Below, in pieces: positions 1 through 18,000 of a stretch of DNA of 64,000 bases (positions are counted from its first letter, which is position 1; every line of letters starts with the position of its first letter). This DNA comes from Oscheius onirici (lineage: Eukaryota > Nematoda > Chromadorea > Rhabditida > Rhabditidae). The translations under genes and the position numbers were made by a program. The notes under the pieces are model-generated. The model saw only the letters and a list, made by a program, of their open reading frames with translations, had not been told where the DNA came from and did not search any database. The stretch covers positions 9,224,501 to 9,288,500 of the forward strand of contig OW051470.1 of NCBI GenBank assembly GCA_932521025.1, written 5' to 3'.

Positions 1-172
1 AATTTTTCTGATGACAAAACTAAAGCTAATCGGGGGACGTATTTGGAAACGAAAAAAATCAGAAAAAAATGCGAAATGACTTTTTTAGCCCCCCACAAAG
101 TCCAACCTGGCCGCAGCGCAGCCCAGCCCAGACCGCAGCGCAGGTTTTCAACAAGCCTGCCCGCGACTTGCA

Positions 173-240
173 TTCATAGCGCAATGGCAAGTGGCGCGCC
201 AGCTCGTCCACAGGGTCAGGGGTTCGATCCCTCTGGGTTA
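173..240 (+). pseudogene. tRNA-like element in receptor intron
   Basis: A D-arm can be folded (GCGC, 11-nt loop with GG, GCGC at about 183-202). A good T-arm follows (AGGGG, TTCGATC, CCTCT, about 216-232). Only about 20 nt separate the two arms, too few for a full anticodon arm plus variable loop. The flanks do not pair as an acceptor stem. It is therefore a decayed tRNA or tRNA-derived repeat. It lies in the sense direction, about 60 nt before the 3' splice site at 298. The rest of 1-298 is intron with nothing else recognised. Confidence 0.5.
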
Positions 241-298
241 AAACTCTTTTGCAAACAGACTATAGCCTCTTTTGCTTTTTTATACAAAGTATTTTCAG

Positions 299-1062
299 AG
301 CAACAAGGCGAAGCCTTACGTTCCCCCATTCGAAGGAATGGTCGACAATGATCCGGAGCTGGAGGATATGCGGAAAGTGGTCTGTGAAGAAAACAAAAGA
401 CCGCCATTGGAAACTGTCTGGCAGGAATCAGAGGTATAAACAGTTCAAATTTAGACCTTTAAACTCATCGTGGCGAGACCTAGAAGTTAGATACTCAGCG
501 AAGATACGAAATTAAAACTTTTGGCCGCGTATCTTTGACTCAGTATCCAAACTTCAGACCGCTACATTTCTGACGTTGGATACTCAGCTACGCAGCCAAA
601 TTGATCTAAAATTTTGGCTTCGTATCTTTGAATGAGTATCCAACTTTATTGAGGCGGGTCTCTCAACGAAGATTTAAAAGGTCCAATTTTTCCGAGCCGA
701 CTAAAACAATCTCCTAGGGTCCACTGCAAAGACTGACCCAGTTGATGGTCGAGTGCTGGAGCTCCAATCCCCAATGCCGTCACACTTCGCTCAAAATGAA
801 AATGGAACTGGCTAAAATTATCCGTGATGTGGCCGCTGAATCCTCAAAGCAGCTCCCATATTCTCTCACAAAAAGGGAAGTCGAGGAAGAAGTGGTGCCT
901 CTTCCGAAATCACCGCCTCTCCCCTCTCCACCGACTCCCTCATTCCAGTTCAACACCAACAATGTCTCGAAATTACCCAGTTCCGGAGACAGCGGCGTGG
1001 GCAAGTCGAGAGATGATAGCTCACAGAAGAGCTTCGAACGAGTCGTCATTGAAAACATTTGA
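299..1062 (+). CDS. TGF-beta/activin type I receptor kinase, C-terminal part
   Basis: These are the last two exons of a receptor serine/threonine kinase; the rest lies left of the window. Exons are 299-433 and 718-1062, joined in phase 0. Exon one encodes the end of the kinase C-lobe with the type I hallmark DPELEDMRKVVC followed by KRP and a W. Exon two continues with MVECWSSNPQCRHTSLKMK, matching the [20 protein letters not shown]-like segment of type I receptors, including the kinase subdomain XI Arg. About 85 further residues follow, rich in Ser and Pro (PLPKSPPLPSPPTPS). Most vertebrate type I receptors stop soon after the kinase domain, so this tail is long; I recall the nematode SMA-6 receptor also having an extended tail. 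The protein would sit in the plasma membrane and phosphorylate R-Smads. Whether it is the SMA-6 or the DAF-1 type cannot be told from this fragment. Confidence 0.85.
480..655. repeat. dispersed GGATACTCAG-type repeat in receptor intron
   Basis: The intron 434-717 contains several diverged, inverted copies of a GATACTCAG / GAGTATCCAA word together with CGTATCTTTGA. The same words recur near 4722-4790, 44401-44445 and 63405-63475, so this is a dispersed repeat family. No coding potential is seen. Confidence 0.5.
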
Positions 1063-2041
1063 GTACATATCATCTATTTCCATGCCAATCTCAATATTTT
1101 GTAAATAAACGAGTTGTACAGACAGACTGAAAGTTAGAGGGACAGAGAGTCAGAGAGACAAAGGGACAGAGTCAGAGTGAGAGAGTCAAAGAATCAGAGA
1201 TTCAGCAATTCAGAGAGACAGATGGACAGAGGTATATAGGGACATAGAGCACGGAGAGACAGAGAGTCAGAGAGACGCAGAGACAGTCAGAGAGTCAGAG
1301 GGACAGGTGGACAGTATACTTAGACACCGAGCCGGCTCGAGCCTGACGGTTTTTTGCGATTTTCACCAAATCTGATTCAATTTTCTAGATTTTTTTCCAG
1401 ACATTCGTTACTGCTTTGTTGACTTCTAGCAAACAAGAAATTAGAATTTTAATTAGTAATTTTCGAGAAAAATGTAAAATGTTCCGGCTCGAGCCGCCGA
1501 GCTTTCCTATTTTTCTCGAAAATTACTAATTAAAATTCCAATTTCTTGTTTGCTAGAAGTCAACAAAGCAGTAACGAATGTCTGGAAAAAAATCTAGAAA
1601 ATTGAATCAGATTTGGTGAAAATCGCAAAAAACCGTCAGGCTCGAGCCGGCTCGGTGCCCAAGTATAGTGGACAGAGAGACAGAGAGACTCAAAGACATA
1701 GATTCAGAGAGACAGAGGGACGGAGAGACAGAGAGACGGTGACTCGAAGAGTAAAATAGTGAGAGACAGAGAGTCAGAAGACAAAGTGACAGAGAGACTT
1801 TATAAAACACATTTATTATCACTCTGGTAGATGTGGAGAAAACAATTGAGCACTTTTTTTTGAAAACGGGGTGAAGAAGAGGGAAAACAATGTGTGAGCA
1901 CGGATAACAATCAACAACTGAACAAGAGCTAAAAAAATTGGGGTACCCTAGGCCTAACTCTAAATCACTATGAGATCTAAAACCATATTCTAACTACTTC
2001 AGGATGGAAATTGTGAACGGAAAAAGACCAAAATGTGGCAG
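1063..2041. other. spacer between convergent genes with purine-rich simple repeat
   Basis: The receptor gene and clu-1 converge here. From about 1130 to 1310 and again 1668-1800 the DNA is a degenerate purine-rich repeat built from GACAGA, GAGTCAGA and GAGACA words. A 353-bp foldback element interrupts it and is listed separately. From 1805 to 2041 there is presumptive 3' flanking DNA of both genes and no recognisable gene. Confidence 0.6.
1315..1667. mobile_element. foldback element with 8-bp target duplication
   Basis: Two arms of roughly 155-160 bp are near-perfect reverse complements (about 1315-1473 and 1511-1667), around a loop that contains the palindrome CGGCTCGAGCCG. The ends read TATACTT and AAGTATA. 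The 8-bp word GTGGACAG directly flanks both ends (1307-1314 and 1668-1675), as expected for a target-site duplication. No transposase reading frame is present, so it would be non-autonomous. The host sequence is simple repeat, which slightly weakens the duplication argument. Confidence 0.75.
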
Positions 2042-8203
<6,162 letters not shown>

Positions 8204-9841
8204 CGATTGAGTAAACAAGCACAGAAGCGAGCCCAGAGAACAAACAAGTCAAAGGCACAAAAAGCGATCTTTTGGAATAGTTTTTGTGCTTTTTGAGAAT
8301 CTTTTGAAATAAAGGTAATTGCTTTTTGAGTTTTTTTTTCAGAAGAAAAAAATCTTTAGCAGGAGAGTAACATAGGGATCTTTTGCTCTGAATCAGCTCC
8401 GTCTGGGCTGTGACTGTGTAAAGTTGTAAGAGTCGGGCAATAATTTGAACACGGTCATAAGCAGAGTAAGTCTGTTCAAAAAATAAGGGGTTACTGTAAG
8501 ATTTGAGCTGTTAGCGTCTTGCCTCAGTCAGTACACAAAAAGTCTAATACTCATTTAAGAAATCTGAAAAATATAAACAACTAAATTCTCAAGGTAATCC
8601 CTCTTCTTTTTGAGGTCAGGATATAGTTTTGAACAAGCTACCGTATTACCTCTATTGGAAGCACCTCTTTACATAAGAATTGCATATTCGCGTTTTTTCG
8701 GGGTCAAGACGGCCTTTTCTGACTTTGTGATGTTTTGCGAAGTTGCAGCCCTTGACGTCCTCTACAACTTTACATCAAAAAGCTTAAAAATGCCGTCTTG
8801 ACTTTGAAAAAAAGTGAATACGTAATTGCGCATTTCATATTTTCTTACGGAAGTGATCCAGTCAAAGGACCAGACTCTTTTCATTTCAGAGAGTATCTCC
8901 TTGGGACAAGTTCTAAGTTACTGTCTCACGTTCTTTTTCACGGGTTAGTGTCAAAAGGGTGACGGGTTCTCCGGGCAAGCATCCAGAAATTAAGTCAAGT
9001 AAGAGACACTGACAAATCCAGTGACTAACAGTTCCTCTCACAATCAGAATTCTTCCAAAGAGAGGTCAGAACAAGCAGAGATTTTGAACAGTAGGTCAAG
9101 AGTAAGAGTCAGGGAACGAGTCAACTCCCCCTGTGGCAATCTATGGCTAGACTGACTTTGCATCACTGGCACTGACTTCTGAGACTGAGGAGTTTGAGGA
9201 GGTTTTTTTGGTTTCTTGATGCTTAATTTGTCTCAAAAAAAGGTGTCTGATCAGTTACGGAACCATTTCCAAAGAAATCTGATCCAGAAGATAGTCAGGG
9301 AATCTTAAGAAAGAGTCAAGAGTCAAGAGACAGAGAGTCCGAGAGACAAAGAGAGTAACAGGATAGGGTATCTGGACTAGAGTGTAAGGATCAGGACAGA
9401 GGACAGAGGTTAAGAGAGACAGAGAGTCAATCTCACTTTACAGCTGATGAAATTAAAGGTCTGTTCGGTGGGGCTCTTTTCTTCCTCTCTCCTGCTGCAC
9501 CAACTTTGCGCCAGCACTGAACTTGCGTCAGTCAAAGATCCTCGTCTCTCTGACTCTCCATCACTTGTCTCGCCGAAATTTTTTGAAAACAGGATTCTCC
9601 CTCCAAGAAAGTAAAGAATCTATTGCAGAAATCGATATTTGAACTGCTTTTTTTGAGCTCCTTCTTCAAAATTCCCCGCTTTCAGAGAAGCTACAGTGAT
9701 TAGGATGAAGGTCCGGCCGCACTGGGTCCCGACACGAACCACTTGGGCATACTGTAGCCGGTCACTGGACCTGTCCCGCGTCTCCAATTCTTCCGCATAC
9801 AGTTAATGGAGTAATATTTTACCGATTTTTGTCCGAACACT
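8204..9841. other. spacer between divergent genes
   Basis: The region between the starts of clu-1 and the 9842 gene should hold both promoters, but no clear promoter motif was recognised. It contains a hairpin repeat (8729-8776) and short purine-rich GAGACA runs (9310-9430). No coding region is supported. Confidence 0.5.
8729..8776. repeat. hairpin repeat (AAAGTTGTAG family)
   Basis: GATGTTTTGCGAAGTTGCAG pairs with CTACAACTTTACATC; slightly diverged copy in the spacer. Confidence 0.55.
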
Positions 9842-12370
9842 ATGCTTTTCAGCCAGCTGGATTTTGGAGAGAAGGATGCAACAGAAAGTAGGTTTCCCCA
9901 ATTTTTTTCGAAACGAGAAAATACTGTCTCTTAGGATCTAAACCATGGACTTTTAGCGAGAGTTCCAAGGTTTTTGAATCCTTGGCGGGACTTTCAAATT
10001 TTCTGAAATTCAAATTTTGACGGGATCTTTTACAGTACTATTTTCAGTCAAAAGAGAAGATGAAGAAAGGAGAGTTGGATTCACATTGGACGTCAAGGAA
10101 TCGGAGCCGATCGATTTGAGCCGACTCTTCGGAAATCCGATCAAGACACAGACAGAGTCACAGATTTTGAAGCCACCTTCAACGACACTGGCACAGGCTT
10201 TGAACAAGCTTCAAGCGGTTAGTTTTTTTTTCAAGTTTTTTATTGGAACGGGTAAAATATGCTGCAAAAAGGACGGATAGGGGGAAAATTCCTGCCTGAA
10301 GACGCGCGCTTCTGAAGCGTAGCCCGCCGCCTGGAATTCCAAATCGCTCTGACAGAACCCTATGCCCCTGAGAATTATTTCATCGTCTTTTTTAGACAAA
10401 AAGCTTCAAAATGAGACCAAACATGACTGTTAGATTTGAGATTCACAAGAAAAGAGACCACTGTTAACTGGCGACTCTTTCTCGACCAGCCTTCTAACCC
10501 CACTGGTCCTATATAGTTTTCTACACAAATTTCAACTGTTTTTAAAAAGAAAACGAGACTCTCCGACTCTCGATTACTGACTTTTCTATTATATCTATTC
10601 GCTAGACTTTTCTCAAATAAGCGGACTCTCTAACAGTCTCTTTACTCTTTCATGACTCTTTCAGAAAATGAATTATTCTTGGCTAACCAGGTTACTGTAT
10701 CAATGGATACTGTGAGTAGATTTCTAGTCTCAGACTCTCTAAACTCTGAGAGACAGAGAGACAAGATCAATGAGTCAGTTTCATCACAAAACATCATTCA
10801 GACAAATCCTCAACCTCTCGGTCCGAAGCCTACTTACGAATGCCAGAGCTGCATCAACAGTCTGATTCCGATCGAAAAGTGAGTTGTACTCATACTTTCT
10901 TAGTATTTCTTTCCCTCTTCAGGAATCTCGTCAGGATGGAGGCCAAAATGGCTGCCATGGTCACGATGGTCAAGAAGAGACAGAATTTGAAGACCATGAA
11001 ACAGACTCCGATCATTATTCCGCGTGGAGGAGGTCCTTCTTTGGCATCGGCAAAAATTTTGCCGAGTGTTAAGCAGGAGGTGAGAGAGAGAGAGGCAAAG
11101 AGACAGAGAGTCAGAGAGACAGGGAAACTGAGAGACAGAAAAATAGTAGATTTTCAGGTTCTTGAAAACAAAATCATCAAGACGCATAGACTCAGCCCAG
11201 TTGTCAGAACCACTCCTGCAATGACGAAAAGGCTTATTTTCACTCCTTTGGCAAAGCCTTCGGTTCCAGGATCCTCGTCCAGTACGCCGTCGCCTTCTCT
11301 GATTAATCAGAGGGTAGTGGGACAGTCCTTTAAATTTATACGACTTTTTACAGCTTGATCCGAAGAGAGAAGAGGCCAAATTTCAAGTGGCTCGATCAAA
11401 GTTCCTGCAGGCTCTCCTTCTCTTTCCTGGAACCAGATTTTCTTACGGAAACTTTGCCAAGAAACATCAGGAAGTCGTCCAGAAACTCACTCAAAAGCAG
11501 GTAAGCAGTACAATGCTTTAATGTTGTAACATGACCGGCCAAGTTGCCAACTCGCTAAAAAATTAGGCACGCTGTGCCCCTGATAGCCTATAGTCTATTT
11601 CCAACGAATATAGCCACCAAATCAATTCTTTAAAGGTTTTTCGAAAACGAAATTGACTGGTCCCGGCACGATCGCGAGCCGTCATCATGCGATTCTCGTT
11701 GTATTTAATCAAAAGCTGGATTTTTTCATGGGTTTTCGACATTTTTCGATGTTTTTAATCATATTTTCGAGCTCTGCGTGAAAAAATACCTATATGACAA
11801 CAAAACTGGAAAGAAAAACAATGTTTTTGGAGAATTATGGCCATTTTAGCGATGAAACAGCATTTCTAAACCAAATCGGCGAAAACGTATTGAAGTCATT
11901 TAGGTTTTAATATGCGTAGTATTCGATTAGAATAACAGGAAACATAAAAGAGTAGCAGAAATAATCAAAAATGTAAAAAATCAACAAATTTTGCATTCCC
12001 GCGCACACAGATTTGAATTTGTTCAGGTGGCTATATCCGTTGGAAATAGACTACAATGGTCTAAGGCGCATGCTTCAAGCGACCCCGGTTCGATCTCTCG
12101 GCCAGAGCATCTCTTTTGATTCTTATTTCCCCACTTATTTTATCATTTTCAGATCGAAGAAATCCTGGAGCAGCTCGTAGACGACAGTCTGTTGCATCAA
12201 CAAGACGATGAGCAGCCGAAGACTCATCCAAAAACCGTTTACATGAAAGAGACGGTACTTTCCTGATCACATTAACACTAAACCCTAAATTTTAGGCCAA
12301 ATACAAGCTGCGATCCCTGAAACACTACCCGGTTTCTCTGAAGGATTTCATTGACTCTTTCGATGCCTGA
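9842..12370 (+). CDS. uncharacterised 309-aa protein
   Basis: Eight exons fit in phase: 9842-9887, 10048-10217, 10802-10878, 10923-11079, 11158-11313, 11354-11500, 12153-12254, 12296-12370, giving 309 aa. I do not recognise the family. The N-terminus is acidic and charged. Residues about 73-97 contain a CxxC pair (YECQSCINSL). The middle is basic and Ser/Pro-rich (SSSSTPSPS). The C-terminal part, from KFQVARSKFLQALLLFPG through EEILEQLVDDSLL, looks like a small helical domain, perhaps a winged helix. The start MLFSQLDFG overlaps an acceptor-like TTTTCAG, so a true first exon further upstream is possible. An exon around 10666 was left out because its phase does not fit. The last large intron holds an inverted-repeat element and a tRNA-like sequence. 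Confidence 0.6.
10323..10425. repeat. dispersed repeat, copy 2 (AAAATGAGACCAAACATG family)
   Basis: Related to 7607-7711 and 59970-60076: CCGCCGC, AATTCCAAATC, CCTATGC, CATCGTCTTTT, then CTTCAAAATGAGACCAAAC. It lies in intron 10218-10801. Confidence 0.5.
11591..12053. mobile_element. terminal inverted-repeat element in intron
   Basis: Terminal inverted repeats of 28 bp with one mismatch (11591-11618 TAGTCTATTTCCAACG.., and 12026-12053) enclose about 400 bp with no reading frame. It sits in intron 11501-12152 and is immediately followed by a tRNA-like sequence. No clear target duplication was found. Confidence 0.6.
12054..12118 (+). pseudogene. tRNA-like element before splice acceptor
   Basis: The D-arm word TGGTCTAAGGCGC (as in leucine-type tRNAs) is followed by GCTTCAAGCG and a T-loop word GGTTCGATC. 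The stems pair poorly, so it is decayed. It is in the sense direction and ends about 34 nt before the acceptor at 12152. Confidence 0.45.
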
Positions 12371-12683
12371 TCTCCTCGCTACCTTTCTTCCCGTGCCTAT
12401 CAGAAGTACAAAGTTCTAATAAATTGTTTCCATTAGACTCTCTGCCTCTCTCTCTCTCTCACTCTCCTACTCATTCAGTCTCTGATTCTCCGAGTCTCTC
12501 ACTCTCTCCCACTTCCAGTGCCAAGCAATCGTACAAAGTTCTAATAAATCGTTTTCGCTCTCCGTCCGGGCGTGTCCTGTGAATGGCCTGCTCCACAAAA
12601 AGCCATGTACACAGAGAGATCTCGAAATTCTCTCTCTCCTGGTGGCAGCCTACTGCGTTTTGACTCACCCCCTGTCCACCAAA
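12371..12683 (+). other. 3' flank with duplicated poly(A) signal block
   Basis: The block GTACAAAGTTCTAATAAAT occurs twice (about 12406-12424 and 12531-12549), each with an AATAAA. The DNA between them is CT-rich. This is the likely 3' end of the 9842 gene and the promoter side of the next. Confidence 0.55.
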
Positions 12684-14439
12684 ATGGTCAGTCCCACTAG
12701 TATGTCCTCTAGCCTACTACTCCTGCTTCCGGTCCTCTTCGCTTGTCCTCCGACTCCCAATGGCTGCTATGCTGGTACGTCTCTTTTGACTAGAGTAGCC
12801 TCTCTGGATGGCAAACAAGATTCCGTTTACAGGTGTTTACGAGTCTGGACAGCCGTACATTACCAACCAACAATGTGCGGAAGGAGGACAGAGAGACTGG
12901 TGTGCTGTCACGTGAGTTTTCATCATCACTTTTGGATAGAGTGAGGCTCTGATATGACTATGTCTATTTATTGACCGTCAGCATGTGACTCTTTTTTTGG
13001 TTTTTGACTTGTTTTTTTTACTATGTCTGGACAACTGCTTGATCAGACTTTACCTCCTACAATTTGACCTACCGTCAAGTTCTCAGGTCATTTTGACATT
13101 TATTCTCGAAGATTCTTGGAGTTTATTTGAACTTCATCTCTGCCCTGTTACTTTCAGTCACGTCCTGACTATTTCTTTGTCTCTCTTACTCTCCAGACAG
13201 TCTACTGGATAGAGTAGAGGTAGTCAGTCACCTCGAATCTTTGTCTCTCCCTCTGGACAGACTATTTACTCTTTTTGATTCTCCGTCACAGTATGGAGGA
13301 AGCTTTAACTTTTCAGTCAGTTTCATGAATTTTCTCCTTTGACTGTCTTTGACTCTACTCCTGTCAGCTCCTGTCTCTCTTCATCAGTCTGAACAATACA
13401 CTGACTTCTGGACAGTTCCTGGCTTTCTCTCGTTATCTCGACCATACACTGACTTCCTCCGAGTTTCCAAACTGTTCTCTGACACTTCTGGCCTCCCCAG
13501 ACAGTTTTCTTACTGTTCTTAACTCTCCGTACAGTACCCTGACTTTCCTTGACTTTCAGGCAGCGACTGTCCCAAATCCCCTAAAAGTTTTTCTAGTCTG
13601 AAAAGAGTTCCTGAACATCTTTGAGAGTACAGATCCCGACCCCCTATCTTCATTCTGGTTTCTAGAAGACAAGTAACAGTGCTCGCGGGTTTTCGGTCCG
13701 GATGCGGAAGGTGCACACAACTATCTATTATTTGATAACTGTGGAAACGAGAAAAAGGGAATAACAATTCCCTAGAAACTGATTTATCGACAGACTTTGC
13801 CGACAAATACGAAAGAACACGAGAGTTTAAAAAGCCGATTTATTCTGGCTAAATTTATCACAACCAGAAAGTGAACAGGTAAAAAAAGTGTCAACACTAA
13901 CACTTGAATCACAAGCATTTGCGGGTAAAAATACAGTAATCGACGGGACCGCGGTTTGGCCGGAGGTTTAAAAAAGACAACAGCAACGGATACTGATAAA
14001 GAAGGGCAAAGAAAGTAATGGTAAAGAATACCGGCATTATAGGCAGCTGTGAGTTAATTACACCTAATTTATTCAGAAACAGTACTCTGACTTCCAGATA
14101 CCAACCCCAAAACGGCAGAGCCAGTTTCGGCTGTGCCAACAACTTTCAAGTTGGACTACAACTGCCCACTTGTGGTCTAGGAATTGATACTTCTGGCTGC
14201 AGTACTGTGAGTTTCCTCTCTGTTTCTTACCAAATTTCCAGCATGATACCATCAACGGTCCTTGTCTGCTCTGCTGCTGTCGAGGAGGAAGCTGTAATCA
14301 TCCTACCGTCTTCATGAAAGAGGCGCAGCAGCAATATCCAAGCCACTTCAGTCCGAACAATCCAATTCAGATCTACAATTCTGGTTCAGAAATATCAGTT
14401 CTTGTTGCTTTTGTTGCTTTCCAGGTGATAAATTTGTAA
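12684..14439 (+). CDS. small cysteine-rich secreted or surface protein
   Basis: Four exons (12684-12774, 12833-12911, 14098-14206, 14242-14439) give 158 aa. The N-terminus MVSPTSMSSSLLLLLPVLFA is a signal peptide. The mature part has many cysteines, including CLLCCCRGGSC. The C-terminus ends in a short hydrophobic stretch (SVLVAFVAFQVINL), which could be a GPI-anchor signal or a weak membrane segment. I recognise no family. It recalls the cysteine-rich membrane gene at 21531 in size and layout, though I saw no convincing sequence match. The ATG at 12684 is preferred to an upstream one at 12579 because it starts the signal peptide. A large intron of 1.2 kb separates exons two and three; it is CT-rich and holds nothing recognised. 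Confidence 0.6.
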
Positions 14440-15096
14440 ATAGGGATATGGGACAGAGTTTTTTTGGTAGACAGTCTGAAAATTGCAGTGGAGCACGTTC
14501 AGAGAGTCTAGAGACAGTAGTGAGAGGCGACGTGAGTCAGGGTACTGAATCGAGTAGGTTCAAAAGACTGGAAGCATGGGTAAGAGAAGCTACTGGATAA
14601 AACTGTTACTGTCTCTCTGTCCCGCGATTCAAAATATACGCTTTCTTTCAAGCACAAATCCATAGACTACTTTTTTTTGCTAGTAAGTAAAGCAAACTCC
14701 AAAACTACAAAAAACTAAAAGTGTAAAGAATTTGTAAACGATTTTCTATCAATTACTGTTGGATAGAGAGGCCACTACCAAGAGACGTCTCTCTGTCCCT
14801 CTGTCTCTCAACTTCCCAGTATTTTTCAGTTCTCTTCTATCAGATCTAGTCCTGCCCAAATTCACACACCCATCTGTAAAGAGCATGCACTAATCTCGAG
14901 CCGAGTTCGACGACTCGCTTTCTGATTGGTCCAAGGAGCCAGATCCCGCCCCGAATTCCACGCACACTCGTACTAGTAAGAGAAATAGTAGAGTAGGAGA
15001 AGAGAGGCGAGAGAACGTCCCCCAACTAAAGAGGCGTGGCATTGACCCTCTTGCGACTTCATTCTTCCGTTCTACACTCCTTCGGATAGACACAAA
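14440..15096 (+). promoter_or_regulatory. upstream region of endoplasmin gene
   Basis: A 657-bp spacer. The part nearest the gene contains an inverted CCAAT word (ATTGG, near 14926) and CCACG (14958-14962). These are the two halves of an ER-stress element, but the spacing and orientation do not match the standard CCAAT-N9-CCACG, so this is only suggestive. Confidence 0.25.
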
Positions 15097-18000
15097 ATGC
15101 GGCTATCAACCGCACTTTTGTTCCTTTTTTCCATTACAGGTCAGTTTTTTATCATTATCGATTTCCTTCGTATCACAAGGTCATTTGAACTGGAAAACGT
15201 GTCTGTACCCGACCGAAGGGAATCATAAGTATTAACTATTAAAAAAAATAAAGGCAAAAGACAAAAATCAGTTGCGGTACCGAACTCTGGCTCAAAAAAT
15301 CGTTGACAGAACACACTGGCACTGAGCCATTCGAGCTCAAGCTGCCCGACGCCGAAATTTGTCCTGTTATACCCAGAGTTCAGTTTTCAAATAAATCGTC
15401 AAATATTTCATTTCCCGCCTTACTTTTAGACTCGAAGATCTATTGTTTCAGCTTTATGATGCCTTACAAAGTTGTAGTTTTCGATCTGAACTACAACTTT
15501 GCAGAACATCACAAAGCTCTAAAATGCCTTCTTTTGCCCTAAATAGAGGCAAGAAGTAGAACGTAAGATTTATTATTTTCCGAGTTTTTTTTTTAAAGTT
15601 TGTATAGATAAATCGATACTGTTCTAGACCCCCAGATTAGTAGATTAGTCAGCTTAGATATCTGGCTTCCGGATTATCCGATAATATACTCTGAGTTTGC
15701 TGTTAGAGCCAGAAACCTGCCCTCTTCCCCTTATCAGTATCTGGGGTCTAGTTGCATCCAGTAGAACCGTCTTGTTACTGATAAGAACTCTAGTTTTGTA
15801 CTTGAAGGCCGTTTTTTGAAATCCCCGACCCGAAACTTCCACACAGTCCTTTAAACCCTTAAATTTTCAGCCGTCCACTACGTGCTGTCAGAAGATGCCG
15901 TCGACGAGGGAAAGAAAGAATCAGCTGGGTGAGCATATTTTTGTACCTTTTCCCCCCAAAAAAGTGTCCACAAAAGTAGAGAGAGGTCCGATTTGCGGGC
16001 TGTTTGCCGTGCCGGCCAGTGCACTGCCCGGCACTGTTTGAACACCCGAACTCTATTTGTCTTAACTGTCTCGGGGCACCGACTTCCGTCCCTCTCTTGG
16101 GCTCAGGTCAACTGTGTTTAAAGATAGATTGAGGGGACTGTGGATTGACAGATTATGGAGAGATAAAAGGGACCCTAAACAACCTGAAGGAGAGAAGATG
16201 GTGGCGGGACCCTTCAAACTGGTGACCCACTTCGGTTCACATTTTCTGGCCTCTACCAGCATTTTAGAGCTTTGAAATGTTCTATAAAGTTGTAGACTTT
16301 GATCTGCTCTACAACTTTATAGAACATGAAAAAGGTGGAAAATGCTGTTTTCTGGTAGAAAAGTGGTTTGGGAGGGGAACCCCCTGGAATCTGTCATAGC
16401 TCTAGCTTTAGTTCCTGTCACGATCTCCCGGGTCTTGTTACGATCTTCTGAAGTCCTAATTCGAACTTTTGGGGTCCTACCACAAGTTCTTCAAGCAATC
16501 ACTCTAACTAATACTAAAATCACACTGTCCCTCTCTCACCCTAATGACCAGAAGATTGGATTAGATTCGGCCTTGGACCGAAGAGGTCGACTGTTGATCG
16601 AAGACGACTGATAAGCTAATGACTCTCTTTTTTCCAGAACTGATGACCAGATCAAGCTCGAAGGACTCTCAGCCAAGGAGGTCAAGGAGCTCCGCTCGAA
16701 GGCTGAAAAGCACGAGTTCCAAGCCGAGGTCAACAGAATGATGAAACTGATCATTAACTCTCTCTACCGTAACAAGGAAATCTTCTTGAGAGAGTTGATC
16801 TCCAACGGAGCAGACGCTTTGGACAAGATCAGACTTTTGTCGCTGACCGATACTGAGCAGATGAGAGCTACTGATGACATGAGCATTAGGATCAAGGTGA
16901 GGGGAGAGAGAGACAGAGACTGACAGAGAGACGGAGAGAGTCAAAGAGACTGAGAGATTTTCTAACCTACTGACTTTTTCAGGCCGACCGCGAGAACAAG
17001 ATGCTCCACATCATCGATACTGGTCTCGGAATGACCAAGCAGGATCTGGTCAACAATCTCGGAACTATTGCCCGCTCCGGAACCTCCGAGTTCCTCGAAA
17101 AGCTCATGGACTCTGCTACCAGCGCCGACCAACAATCTGACCTCATCGGACAGTTCGGAGTCGGATTCTATTCCGCTTTCCTCGTAGCTGACCGTGTTGT
17201 CGTCACTACCAAGAACAACGATGATGACCAGTACATCTGGGAGTCTGACTCGGCCAGCTTCTCCATTACCAAGGATCCCCGTGGAAATACTCTCAAGCGC
17301 GGTACTCAGATCACTCTTTACATGAAGGATGAGGCCATGGACTTCCTCGAGCCCGATACTCTGAAGAATCTGGTTCACAAGTACTCTCAGTTCATCAACT
17401 TCAGTGAGTTTTGGGACTGGGGGAGAGTGAGGGAGTCAAAGATTCAGAGAGTCAGAAAGTTAGGGAATCAGGGAATCAGAGAATCAGAGACAGTCCTTAC
17501 CATTGCCTTCCAGACATCTACCAATGGCAATCCAAGACCGAGACCGTCGAGGAGGAGGTCGAAGAAGCCCCAGAAGCTAAGGAAGACGGAGCTGTTGAGG
17601 AAGAGAAGGAGAAGAAGACCAAGAAGGTCGAGAAGACTACCTGGGACTGGACTAAAGTCAACAACGTTCGTCCCATCTGGATGCGCAAGCCGAACCAGGT
17701 CGAAGAAGATGAGTACGACGAGTTCTACAAGAGTATCACCAAGGATTCGGACAAGCCTCTCACTCACGTTCACTTCACAGCCGAGGGAGAAGTCTCCTTC
17801 AGATCAATTCTCTATGTGCCGAAGAAGTCTCCCAACGACATGTTCCAGAACTATGGAAAGATTATTGAGAATATCAAGCTTTACGTCCGACGTGTCTTTG
17901 TAAGTTCTCTTCTTCTCTCGGTATATACTGGAGGGAACAGAAACAGTTTGGAAGTGGTCAGGGCAGGGAGTACAGAAAGTATAGCAACAGGAACTTGAGG

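Noticed and set aside
10666-10700. An extra exon (ENELFLANQ) in the 9842 gene
   Set aside because: Its acceptor phase does not fit the preceding exon, and skipping it joins neighbours in phase.
12579-12683. Longer N-terminus for the cysteine-rich secreted protein
   Set aside because: The upstream residues are not signal-like, and the signal peptide starts at the later ATG.
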